Source: Pieris napi
Taxonomy: Eukaryota; Arthropoda; Insecta; Lepidoptera; Pieridae
Assembly: GCF_905475465.1 (NCBI RefSeq)
Contig: NC_062238.1
Coordinates: forward strand, 2,956,501 to 3,020,500
Direction: 5' to 3'
DNA: 64,000 nucleotides
A model generated the notes under the pieces. The model ran no database searches and had not been told where the DNA came from. It saw only the letters and a list, made by a program, of their open reading frames with translations. The translations under genes were made by a program, and so were the position numbers. Below are positions 30,801-44,400 of the stretch, piece after piece. Within the stretch, counting starts at the first letter, position 1. Every line of letters starts with the position of its first letter.

Positions 30801-33800
30801 ACCCCGAAATCATATCGCAAACAACCCATACGAACACGACAGATCACATCAGACAAATTGAATACTCCGAAGTTTATGATCATATGAAAAAGCTGAAAGC
30901 CGAGAAGAGTCCCGGACCAGACGGAATATGCAATGAGGCACTTAAAATAGGAGCACCCATTTTAACATATCATTTTACGCGATTGTTCAATAAGATACTA
31001 GATGAAGAAAAGGTACCAAAACAGTGGTGTACATCGGATATAATCCTTCTCTTCAAGAAAGGAAATCCCTTAGATATAGGGAATTACAGGCCCATAAGTC
31101 TGCTGGCAAGTATTTATAAACTATTTTCATCCATAATCTTAAAGAGAATATCTGACGATATTGATAAGCAGCAACCAAAAGAACAGGCAGGATTCAGATC
31201 AAGCTTCAGCACAATGGACCACATACAGACATTAGAACAAGTCATAGAAAAATACAGAGAATACAATAGACCTCTGTATGTGGCGTTCATTGACTATAGC
31301 AAAGCTTTTGATAGCATTAGTCACTGTGCAATCTGGAACGCTTTACAATATTCAAATATCAACCAGAAATACATCAATGTTTTGAAATATATCTATACAA
31401 AAAGCACGAGCAGAGTTAAATTAGAAACTAGAGGTGACGAAATAAACATAGAACGCGGAGTTAGACAAGGTGATCCTCTTTCCCCGAAGCTGTTTATAGC
31501 AGTCCTTGAAACTATCTTCCAAAAACTAGACTGGAAGAACAGCGGAGTGTACATAAACGGACAATACTTAAACAATCTGAGGTTCGCAGATGATATTGCT
31601 GTTATTGCTGAGACTGCAAAAGACTTAGACGAAATGATGAGATCACTGGACTGCGAAAGTTCCAAAATCGGCCTTGAAATGAATGTAAATAAAACGAAGA
31701 TACTAACGAACAATCGGGAGCGCCAGATAGTGATAAAAGGTAATAATATAGAATACGTCAGGCAATACATATACTTGGGCAAACAAATTTCCTTCAAAAC
31801 TTCAAATAACGAAGAAGAAGTGACAAGGAGAATCAACACAACTTGGAAGAAATTCTGGGCATTAAAAGAAATCTTAAAAGGCAATTACAGCTCACACATG
31901 AAAAGGACAATATTTGATACATGCCTGTTACCTTTCTTGCTGTATGGCTGCCAAACTTGGACCTTTACAAATAAAATAAAACAAAAAATTAAAAGTAACC
32001 AAACAGCAATGGAAAGGAGTATGCTGAAAATTAGGAGAATACACAAAATTAGGAGCGAAGAAATTCGTCAAAAAACCAAATTAACTGATGCTCTCAGGCA
32101 CGCACTCTTACTCAAATGGAGATGGGCTGGACACATCTCACGATACCGAGACAGAAGATGGACCATTGAAACCACACGATGGAAAGGACCCATGGGGAAG
32201 AGAAATGTTGGTCGACAATTAAGACGGTGGGCTGATGATATAACACACGTCGCAGGAAACGACTGGATACAAATAGGCAGAGACAGGGAGTCATGGAAAA
32301 GGATGGAGGAGGCCTTTACCCAACAGGGATCCAAACCTTGTACATAAATAATAATACTAACGGTAATTATAAGTAACCATTTTAAATTTAAGCAATTAAG
32401 TACTAACAACATTGTAAAACATAAGCAAGTTTTGGAATAAATGGCTTTATTATTATTATTATTATTATATTTTTAAGTGTTATTGTTAATTTGCATTTAA
32501 CATAATAAATAAATGTTATAACTTTTATTACACTCTTCTACATTGATGATGATGATTTCCTATTTATGATATTGTGAGCATCATCACGTTATTATAAATA
32601 TATTATATTTTGGAGAACGCGGACTACTTACTGTATATATAAACTAGGATGGTACACATTCCATAAACACCTTAATATTATTGTTTATGTGTCTCCGAGG
32701 CTTAGTGGTTAACGCATACCGCGTATCCTAATACCGGGGTCGATTGCCAGCAAAAAAATATTTTTTTGGAACAGGATTCCCCTTCCGACATGCCTTAATA
32801 ATAACGATAAAATAGATACATAGTCTTCCGGTACTTCAAATATTATTATAACAAAAAAAGTGCTACATACCTCGTTTTGGCCTCAGGTGCCGGTTTCCTT
32901 GATCAATTATTTATATTTACCTAATAAGGAATCGAAATATCAATTACAACTTAAGCGTTTCCTAAGAAAACTTGTCAATACCCAAGGGCCAATTCGGTTT
33001 AATATAATTCAGTATAATCAAAGTTCCCTCGGAGCGTGCCTATGTATTAATTTCAGTTCCTCGTTTGGTTCGGCTTTACAATATTTAAATTTAATTACGT
33101 TTGACGCTGGCTTTTACACATGAGACCAACATTGATTAACTTGTAATGAGGTTTTAATATATTTTATATTAGATTATAAAAATGATTTACATATAATAAT
33201 AAAATAATATACATTGAAATAAATAACTAAACTTAACATAAACTAAAATATATCATTAAAAGGAGTCCCTTTAGGCAAGGTTCCGAAGATACTGGCAGCG
33301 TTCCCCCTTTGAATAGCTAGACTAATTCATTGTCCGAGGTAGCTGCCAGATCTTCGGTCTCCTGTGATGTCGACTAACCTTTTTGAAATTTCTTTAAAAA
33401 GCCTTAAAGCGCTAGGATCCCACGGACCAAGGGTCTCGACACCGAATGGGACAAAATCACATTCTGAGCCTAGACCCCTGTATTTGCATGCTTTTATTTA
33501 TATTTAATTTTTAATTGCTAACAAATGTAACGGTTTTTGAATGAAGCAATGTTTTTAAAGGTTATAAAAAGTGGAAGTATTTTTCTCATAGCTGTTGTAC
33601 CTATCTAATATATTTTTTCCATAAATGTTTAAAAACAACAAACAGCTGTTCATCGTATTATCCTTTTATTTTATTTATGCAACGGGCGGCCTTATTACTA
33701 ACATTCTCTTCCAGGCAAACCTAGAATGGTAAAAACTGAAATACTAAGGATAAGGTGCAAGAAGTGCATAACCAAATAAAATTACAAGTAATACTGAAAA

Positions 33801-35451
33801 ATTATCCAATTAACAAACTTAATCTAAAATAAAATAATAAAATAAACTAAAAGCTTACTGTTCATGGATCACAATACAAAATACAATTTTTGAGTTTTAT
33901 AAAAATTAACATTTATAGATAAAGTAGAATGAATGGTGTTTTTGTTTAATTAATTGTTATATCAACAGCATCTTTAGTCCAAATAGACACGCGACATGAT
34001 TTATTGTTCCGTATTACTAATCACAATCTAGGAAAACGCCATTGTCTAATAATCATGTTACATTCTTATCACAAAACTTTAATTAAAATTACCTTATTAG
34101 CACTTCGTGACAAAAAATTCTAATGACTGATACCACTTACTTAAAATACGTGGAATGAAAACTCAAACACTGAAAGAGGTAAGTCTGTAGAAAAACGTCA
34201 AAAGGCAAATAAATTCCAACCACTCGCTGTTTCTGATTTCTGAGCGACGTTAGTGTAGTATGAGATGTAACAAAAATTTATGAGGTGACAACATTGCAAT
34301 AACAATGCGATAGACGCATTTTACTTCGTGTGAATCGTTTTAACGACTATTAGCTTCGTAGGCCATTCGTTCTATTTCTACGGCAATCGTTCTTTTTTAA
34401 CTGCGAAACGTCCCGGAAATTCAAATTATGTCCTGAGGCTGTGAAAAAAGTGGAATACGAGTACAAACTGAGATGCACAAAGTTACAGTGGTTTGTTTAA
34501 GAGTTTTGTAGTTATTTCGATTTATTAAAACTTTTACTTTAAACTGAAAATTATTAGAAAATACTAACAGTTTTTCTTAAGAAATTATGCATTTTTTTAT
34601 AAATACGTAGAACCTCGTTAAGTCGAACCTCGATAAGTCAAAAACCTCCAAATCTCGAAAAAATGTTTTGTTCCCTTCCCTTAAAACACCAAAACCTCCA
34701 TTACTTGAAATCTTGACCCTCTGTTAATCGAAATAATCACCGAGTCCCTCCAAGCCATTTTGGTACATATTTTCACTCTATAACTCGAAAAATTTAATTT
34801 GACCTCTGTATCTCGAACATAGGAACGTTTTATTTTACAACCTTTACAACTTGATCATTTGGAATTTATTATCTCTGTTGTTCGAACAAAAATAAGTTAC
34901 CGACTTTAAGAACTTGCCGACGATGTGAGTACACTATTGTTTCTTAGAAAACATTTTAGGAGTATACAATAATAAATTTATGACTCATGGAAACACGTGT
35001 TTGCTTGCTTTGTGTGAGGTGTTCAATTTATAAGAATAAACCTCAAACTCTTTATGTCGAATCAAAATCCGCCTAAGTCGAAATCCTCCATAAGTTGAAA
35101 ACTCTATAACTCGAATTTTTTGGCGTCTCGCTTGATGTTCGACTTATAGAGGTTCTACTGTAAAAAGTATTCGTTAAACTGGATACTGGATACATTAAAT
35201 TGCTTCACCATCAATCACCAACACCTTTTATAAACATTTGTTATGAAGTTATGGTTCGTACTGCACTTACACGTTTAACACAACTTCTGCAATCTAAATG
35301 CAAAATACAACTCAAACATATTATACATTTGCCTTCCCATATATATATATATATATATGTATGCACTTTTTGTTACCACTGAATATGGAAACCTATACTT
35401 TCTCAACTGTAATCTTATTGTCTGTTGAAAATTATATGGGAGAAATATTAC

Positions 35452-35485
<34 letters not shown>

Positions 35486-38400
35486 AAGGAAGGGTATTAC
35501 CTATGTCTTTATGCGTGAACTCAAAACCGAACTACATTTATTTTGTCAGCTAGTTAACAGATGTTAACATCTGACAGGTAAAATATAGTTGACATGTCCG
35601 TTTTTGAGAATGTTTACGTTACCGTGTTTTGTTTTTGGTTTCAAAATTAAAAACAAAATACAATTTTTCTACCATATATCACGTTTATACCGTAGCCACA
35701 TTAGTATTCCTCATAAAAACAACCGAAATAAGTTCTCAAAGCTAATAAATTTCCAAATATCGATTTAACACGTTTGATTTGTGGCCACTAGTTTCGTTGA
35801 GAGTACTTTTAGTGAACAACACGTATAAATTATAAAGTACAGCGCGATTCGCAAAAACAGTGTTGTGATAATAAATAGTATCTGACCACTTTATGTGGTA
35901 GAAGTTGAATTATGACGACATTACGCGAAGCGGCGCATTTAATTTTAAATTATGACTCAGTACTTTCACGTTACAACTAAGTAATTAATAGTTAAGCGAA
36001 TGGTATGGGTTTAAATTAAAACAGAATTGTCCCGTATTATAACTTGTCACAACGTTATATATATCTACTGTAACGTTGTGACAAGTTATTGCTGATTTTA
36101 CTGAGCTTTACATTTCTATGTAACATATTTTCAATTATACCGTTTTCCTCTTTTTACATAAACGAAGACTCGACGTCAACAATTAATCGTCATAATCCGA
36201 ATAGTGACGGATCTGACAAATAGTAAACTTTACAGCGCAGCCATTTCAAAATAATATAATCATGTTAGTTTTTGTCATAACTATTTTAATTCATATTCTG
36301 TTATTATGAAAATTGGCATACAAGCAAACAACAGGGTTTATTTTGAAACAAAATAAAAATAATAACATTAAATTACACAGTTTTCTAGAAAAATCAAATT
36401 TTCTATCATATCCGTCACTTTACCGACTGATTAATTTGACATTTAAAACACATGGAATTTTTATTTTATGTACCTTTAACATTAAGTCAATGTAGAATCC
36501 AAATATGATAAAAAGTGGATTTTGGATTTTTTTCAAATCCGACATTGTTCTACGATCATGACGATTTTATACTAAATGTCAGAGATTATGAAATAAGAGA
36601 ACACGATGTTATTTCCTTTATTAGAATAGCAACGCGACGCAATATCACAGGCATTATGGGCATTAGGGCGGGCGGGCTTCCATAACTCCTATCAGAAGTC
36701 TCCTACGAGTGTAGATGATACAAGGACGCTAAAAGCGAGATTATACTACCTTCGTTTGATCCAGACAATTGTTAATTTGCCACATCTGAGTTGTGTGAGG
36801 AGATTGAACTTATGAAGAACAATTCGTGGTTGGATTACGAATTCACCCATCTGTAAGGAAGTGGGCTGCACGTTTTCACTATGTATGTACCCTGGGAAGA
36901 GTCCGACTTGAGAGAGTTACTCTTCAGTTTGTTGGAACAAGGGGTTCCATGACTTGCATCGCGATACGACCAAGCGGCGACCTGTAATAAATATTGCACC
37001 AACAAAATGTCTCTGGCTAGGTTCAAGTTGTGGTGAGTCCAATAAAAAAAACTTGAGAGGTGTCAAGGGACACCCGGATGGAACGAAGTTCCTTTCGATT
37101 AATTTATATTTTAAATGGTATCATAACAGTTTGATAGATTTTCTCGACACCAATATTATATTTCATCGTCTATTAAAGTTTTAAGAGACCAGGAATCTAG
37201 AAGAGGAAGAAGTATGTTGTCCTTGTGCTACGCTGGGATTAAATAACCTAAATATAAAATTAAGTGGCACAATTAATAAGCATAATATTTCGTATTTCGT
37301 GGTTCAGATATTTTAATTCAGTCTCATCTGGTTCATCTCCTTGTATAAGGTATTCTCGTTGTTATATTAGTTCACTAAGTTTTGAATTCGCAGAATTACA
37401 ATGAATATTTTTTAAAGGTATTGTATTTTGCAAGGAAACTAGGGACCCCGCATTTATTGTACAGGGATTCTGGTGTACGCTTACTACGACTAATTTAGTT
37501 AAGAATTATTATAATTTCTTGTCCCTACGAAAAGAAAAAAAAAAGCCAACATCACGAGGTGTTTCCAGGCGGTCACCCATCCAAATACTGACCTCGCCCG
37601 GCGTTGCTTAACTTTGGTGATCGGACGAGAACCGGTGCAATAGAAAATAGCAAATAGTGTCGTGACAACTTTTCGTAAGAATTTTTTCCGTCTAGCCCCC
37701 TTTCACAACGCGCGATAAGGAACTTCGTTCCAATAATTTATTGGACTTAATAAAATTGGCGTTAATTTTAAAAAAAATGGAATATAAGATACAGGTATCA
37801 CTTATTCCACGTCATTAAATTTGAAAAGGTTGGCATCCCTAGGTACTCATCGACTAAGAAGACAAAGTGTGTAGGCCTGGAGAAAAAGCCAGGTTAAAAA
37901 ACTCTCGGTACTCTTTTAAAATAGAAAATCATCAAACAACACTCATTTTAAAACAAATATCGCATATTAATTAGAAGATTATTAAATAATTATTGGGAGC
38001 TTTACTTCAATACCGTGCGTGCCATTGATATCAGAACAAATTGCTCTTAGGCAAGCATTTTATTTCTCTAATTTAGAGTACCGAATGGGTGAAAAGATTC
38101 CACACGTAGATTACTTGAGCGGTAACCGTACCAATTGCAAGGAAGTGAATGTTTCGCGTGTGAGTAATGAATAGTTGCAAACCGAACAAGAATTAATACC
38201 ATATATTAAGTCTTTACATATAATTATAAGTTGTTTTACGTATTAATACGAATTGAAACATCAATTGTATACCACTACATACGTTTTTATATAAATAATA
38301 ATGTGTGTGTAAATAGTACTAGGTATATGAATTGGGAATTTATAAAAGTTAATTATAAATCATTTATAAAGGACATTTAAATAGCAATTAGAAGCATGCT

Positions 38401-41400
38401 ACTCTCATCAGTGAGGCCTTAGGTTTGAACCCCGGCTGTGCACTAATGGAACGGTGAAGTAAAACATCGTAAGGAAACTCGAGTTAGACCCTAAGAGTCA
38501 ACGGCGTGGCACAGAAGGCTGATCACCTATTAGTAGAAGAAGAAAAAACAAATGATCATCATGATAAATAAAATATTATACCGCCACCTAAGCAAATATT
38601 ATTAATTATTATAATTAAAACAATTATTCAAAAGGTTATATAAATTAGCCTCTGAGTGCCTTTTATACGGTTGATACAAATTTTATTTCAAGAACTACAC
38701 TAATTTTAATAGCATCATTATACGCTTGGAAAACTCAGTATAAAATAATCCCCTCAATTTTCAGTGTCGTCTAGACAAAATTGCTCTACTATCGAATAAA
38801 ATGTCACAATTTATAGTCAATCACATAAAACAACGTAGATTATAATGTGCTCTCAGGGGAATTTTATCTTTCATCTACGATGAGCTTTGATAGAGACTTT
38901 ATAGCGATTATTATCCGTAATATATATAGATAATTAGTGTAGTAAAAAAAATACCGAGTTCAATTCTCAAGAATTATATTTATACAGCCACGCCCAAATA
39001 TCTTGTAGTTGCCCGAACCTGGACAGCCACATCGTGGTCTGGTTGAACTCGTGTATGTAGTTATTCTTTTAATATTATACACGAAGTTTGTATGTATGGA
39101 TGGATGTTTGTTACTCTTTCACGTACCATCTACAGAATTGATTTTAATGAAATCTTACAATAATATAGCTTATACAATAGAATAACACATAAGCTACAAT
39201 TTATAAAGATATTGTGTGAATTGTCCAAAATATCAAACAAGTGGGAAAAAAATCTACCATCTGCGAGCTATTTTAGCGTGCGCTGCCAAAACCGCTAGAG
39301 TTACACATATGTAATGTATGATGGAAATGCTTATCTTAAATAGTCATACAAAAAATCCCGCAGTATATATCTGTCTGTCTAATAAATTATTACAAATGCA
39401 CATTTCGTAGTAATAAATTGATTCCTAAATGAAAATAGATACTTTTTCGCTTCTAGTATTTCACGTAGATAAAATGTGTCTGTCACGCTACATTATTCGG
39501 ACAAATATTATTTTAATCGTGCCCAGACGAAGTTGCAGGCACCAGCTAGTCATTTTTAATTTTAACCAGGCATATTACACGCTTTGAACGACACCGTGTT
39601 TGTGTTTGGACTATAATGCGTACTTCTATTTTGCCCTATCAGGCCAACCGTTTGTTACTTCATTATCATGATATTTTGTTTCGCATGGCGTAATGTTTGT
39701 TCCTTGTACACCAAAACTTGTGGCGGAGAGTTTCGTGCCAGTGCTCACCCGCTTTACGCCCTAGATTTCGGAATTGTTAGTAAATGTAAATTCAGATCTC
39801 GCTTATTTTTAAACATACCAATTACCAATATGATAAAATAAAGTTTGATTTTGATTTGATGTGTTCTAAGAGGCACTTCCCTTAATAACAAGAGCGACTT
39901 TACTAGAAACTAACACCTTTTTGTTTTTACAGAGCATATGGGACTCAGGCATGAAACCAGTAAGTGCCGTAAAAAGACATTTTCAAGGTCTGCAGAGGTT
40001 GGTAAAAATGGTTCCACACTCGTTGGACAGCCAAATCCTCAATTAAGGAATAACGGATATTTAGGTGATACGGGTGAAATCTATAACGTATAACGATAAA
40101 TTATGTAGTCGTCCGATCTCTACCAAATATTCCGAGTGTCACTTCAACCAGAATTTCTTTTCCATCCATCTCCCACACAGAGGAGGAACAAAGGATACAG
40201 GTTGTAACGAAAATAGAAAGCTTTCGTTATAGCTCCATTAATATTAACGAAATTGCAAGTTAACTGGACAGTCTTATCGTGCTTCGAGATACGCTAATTA
40301 TTACAAATACCTCAAGGGATGGCACGTGAACGGATCCTAATTCCTATTCCATAAGAAATGGGTTCTACTATACAGTGTCTATGGATAGACATAAACATTA
40401 TGTACTTTTCTTTTTTAAAAGTATAAGCCTATCGGGTAACGTCAAATTGCTATATAGCGATTTCGATCACATTGTGTTTTCGTACCACGTAATTCCCATT
40501 TCTTGACATGAGCGCTACGGATTTTGAGAGTTTTGTTATTAAACGTTGAAAGAATTGCTTAAATAATAATTGAATCAATGGTTTAAATCTTGGGTCTACA
40601 GAAGTTAGTTAGAAGTCTACTTAAGTTTTACTTAAGCAATCTTGAGGCCGAGATGAAAAATTAACAGTCACCGATGTCGCCAAAAAAATAATTTAACGGG
40701 CGGTTTGAAATCATGCGTTTATCCATGCGCTTTATGACTATTGACAATTTTATATAAGATTCATATTTTATTTTTAAATTGTCCTTTGTGACAACCCTGT
40801 TCGATTCAAAATAAGTCCTACCTTCGGGTATTTCGGTTGTACTGGTAAGCTCCTAAATATGCGGGGCTATTGAATTCAATATGAGAATTACTGGAATTTG
40901 CATACAACCTTTATGAAAGTCTGGATTCTGAAACAAGATTTGTGTATTTTGTGTTCATAATAGTTTTATATTTTGAACGTTCATTGTTATAGCTAAGCTG
41001 TAGTTTAATACATGAGTGTTAAATGAAATGATTAAATGAAATCTCGCTTCGAATCTGCGACATACATAATTTTGTACAAATGTATTAGATATTTTGTTCC
41101 CAGGTCCATATATAATACATTCGCAGTCAAGAGAAGGATTTTAATCCTAATAAATATGCAACCTTGAGTCTCCGCGCTTACGTGTCGAGTAAAAAGTGAT
41201 AAACGAATGTCATAAATCTTGAAATTACGGTCCCAGTATCATCTTTACTATCGCATATAACAGGATTAAGAATTTTAAAATGTAACATATATTTGATAAA
41301 TGTTGTCTTTGGTTAAAGTTACATATTAATAAAACCTCTTTTATAGATTTAGACGCCAATTACAAAATAGTCAAACTAATAATAATAATTTATTTTCTCC

Positions 41401-44400
41401 CATACAACATTTGCAACAAACAATAAGATTACGCTAAAGAAGGAAATGTGTCAGACATTTTAAAACAGGACTATTTTTAAGTACAAAAGAAACGTCGAGT
41501 TCCTACTTCGATTAAACATTAAGGTAATTATTATAAAAAAATAGAATGGATAGAAGTAAATAGAAAAGATAGAGTAGAAATTAGAATTAGAGCCTTTTAT
41601 AAAAAGAGCGTACCAATTCCTAAATGGCCGGCAACGCACTTGCGAGCCTTCTGGCATTGAGAGTGTCCATGGGCGGCGGTGTCACTTAACATCAGATGAG
41701 CCCTCTGCCCGTTTGCCCCCTATTCTATAAAAAAAGCCTATGCCGAGCGTCTCGCTGACCACGAAAGCACTCAAAACATTGTTTACATACTGTCGCGTTT
41801 ATGTTCATTAAATTAAATTAAATGACAAAAGAATGTCTTTAATTCAAAACTTTGCAAAGCTGAAAAATATCTTGAAAGTTCTTTGAAAACATCCCGCTGT
41901 ATGTTAACGAAATTCGTCTACATTCCTCGCTCTCTTAGGACAAAGAACCTAAACGTAATATAATTATACGGAAACGCGGAAAATTTACAACTTCTTAGGA
42001 TTTAGATTTATAGTGTGTACAAATGGTGAATTTAAAATAGGTTTCAGTTTTGAAAGGTATCGAGGGAGTGGGTTTGCAGGAATAAATTCATTTTCTTAAA
42101 AACTCGAATATCGTTCTATTTCCTAGCAAAGATTTGAATTTTCACACGATAGGTTATTAGTTTATCTCTCTTGTAAACTTTGATCTATTCAACGGAGTCG
42201 CAAGTTGCAAGTTTGGCAATTACATTTCAGAACTCAAATATTGGTCACATAATTAGCCATAACAAACAAAAATCAATTCAATTTAGAAGCCTAAACTGAC
42301 TAGCATTCACAGTCGTTGAAACTATGCAATATTTATATGTAGACATTCAACCACAAAATTTAGCTTTTCATTTATTTAAAATCATGCTTAATCAGCTTAG
42401 ATATTAAGAGAAATCAACACATTTATAAGCTTGAATAGTTCAGTGGAATACATAAAACAGCATTCATTTTCATGAAAGTCATAAAATATTAATATGTCGT
42501 TATTTCCTAAATTACTGTTTCAGTGTGAACGTGACTCTATTACGTGTTTTGATAAGTTTTGCATATAAAAGAGATTCACATCGTAAAACCGCAGTTTTAC
42601 ATTCATTTTTATACTTTAGTAACTTCTGAAAATGATAAGACTGTCATTTGTTTTGGTTTACATATATGTAATTGTAGTGGAATTTCGGGTTTGAATTCCA
42701 AAAGAGTCGAAATTATAAAATATGCGGTTGCCTAACAAAAAAAATCTATGAAAATACATGGTTTTGTATAATTACCCAAAACAACCACGTGGCCATGGTT
42801 GGCTTCATTTCAATAATAGCCACCGTGGCCGAATACAAAAAACTTAATAGTATAATAATACAATAAATAAGTAATACAACTTCGCGTTTCCAGATGTTTC
42901 CTTTTCCAGACTCTCTGGTATTCAGAAAGTCGAGTGGTATGTCTACTTAAAACGACGAGTACATATATAGTAGTACTTACGAGTATTACTATATAAAGAC
43001 ATCACTGGCCACTTTGACCTCAAATATCTCCTCTTTGGTTAGGAATTCCAAATTCAAATTTTTACAGCAATTTTTTCGAAAACCAGATTCATTTCATTTT
43101 CCCGTTTTCTTTTTTTCTTTGCGTCACTCTGTTCATAAAATGGAAAACATGAAATGAATGGTCCCATCCGAATGGTTTTTTAGTAAAGGGATCAATGAAC
43201 TACCTATAAGATGGCATAGTGCATAGATAGCAATGGTACATAATTTGATTAATTTAGTAGGTATATTCCATTTTAAAAATTCTACTTTTTATTCCTCTCA
43301 TACACAACGCCAATTTCATATGTAAGGACCTAATATCTGGTAATCGAAGCATAGCGAAAAAAATATTGGTTGTTTGTAAAGTAGGTTTACGATCGAGATG
43401 TTTACGTGATAACGTCTTATTGGTGATATAAGTTTTTGGGAAGTAAGGAATTAATGAAGATAACAATTTTTTCAAATTTTAAATTACATCTATCGTTTTA
43501 TTCACACTTTTGATGATAAATTTCGGGTGTAAAATGACAAGTTTACTTATTCGACTATGATATACATTTTTCTTCATACATTCACGGAATGACTGGCAGC
43601 GCTCGAGATGAGACGGGAGATCGGTCCGTCTCTCTCTCGTTATACCTGCGATCGCGCTCGTGAGGTTTTGGTGTGACACAAGTTTCTGAACATGTCACCC
43701 GACTAAAACGATTTTAAAGACGTTATCACGTCAAAAATAATGTTTAAATTCGTGCTCACCGTAACTATAAAATATTAATCAATGTATATACCTAAAGTCA
43801 CATGTTTGAAAGTAATCATAAATATATCTATCTTATATCCTATATAACAAAAATATCTTTCTAGTTGATACATACTATACAATTAAAAACCAAAATACAT
43901 ATATAACATAGAACGACCATAAATTTTGAAATCCTAACCCAATTGAATATAAACCGCAGGTGCAATGCGGTTTATATAAATTCCCCGGGAATTATATCTA
44001 TGTTATTGACGATTGATTATTTGACTTGTTCAAATAGCCCTTGTACAGACGTAATTGAGAGAGAGGTTATGTATCCCGAGATTACTTTAAATCGCCCTTC
44101 AAAATGTTAGACTCCCGAAATACAAAGAAAATCTTGACCCGTCTCGGAATACGTACTTCAAGGAGTCCTCAAAGCTTATTTAACTTAAGATCTCGTCGAT
44201 ATTGCCGTGAGTGGACAATCTTGCTACTCAATTGTGACATTTGAATCCAATTAATATGGACTTTAAATTTTGTTAATATTTTTCAACTTTTAAAAAATAA
44301 ACCTTTTTAGGTCTGGGCCTCAGATTTCTGTATCTGTTTCATGATCATTTGCCTATCGAATGGGCATGTAGGTTATCATTCTCCTTTGGTGCATAGCCGG

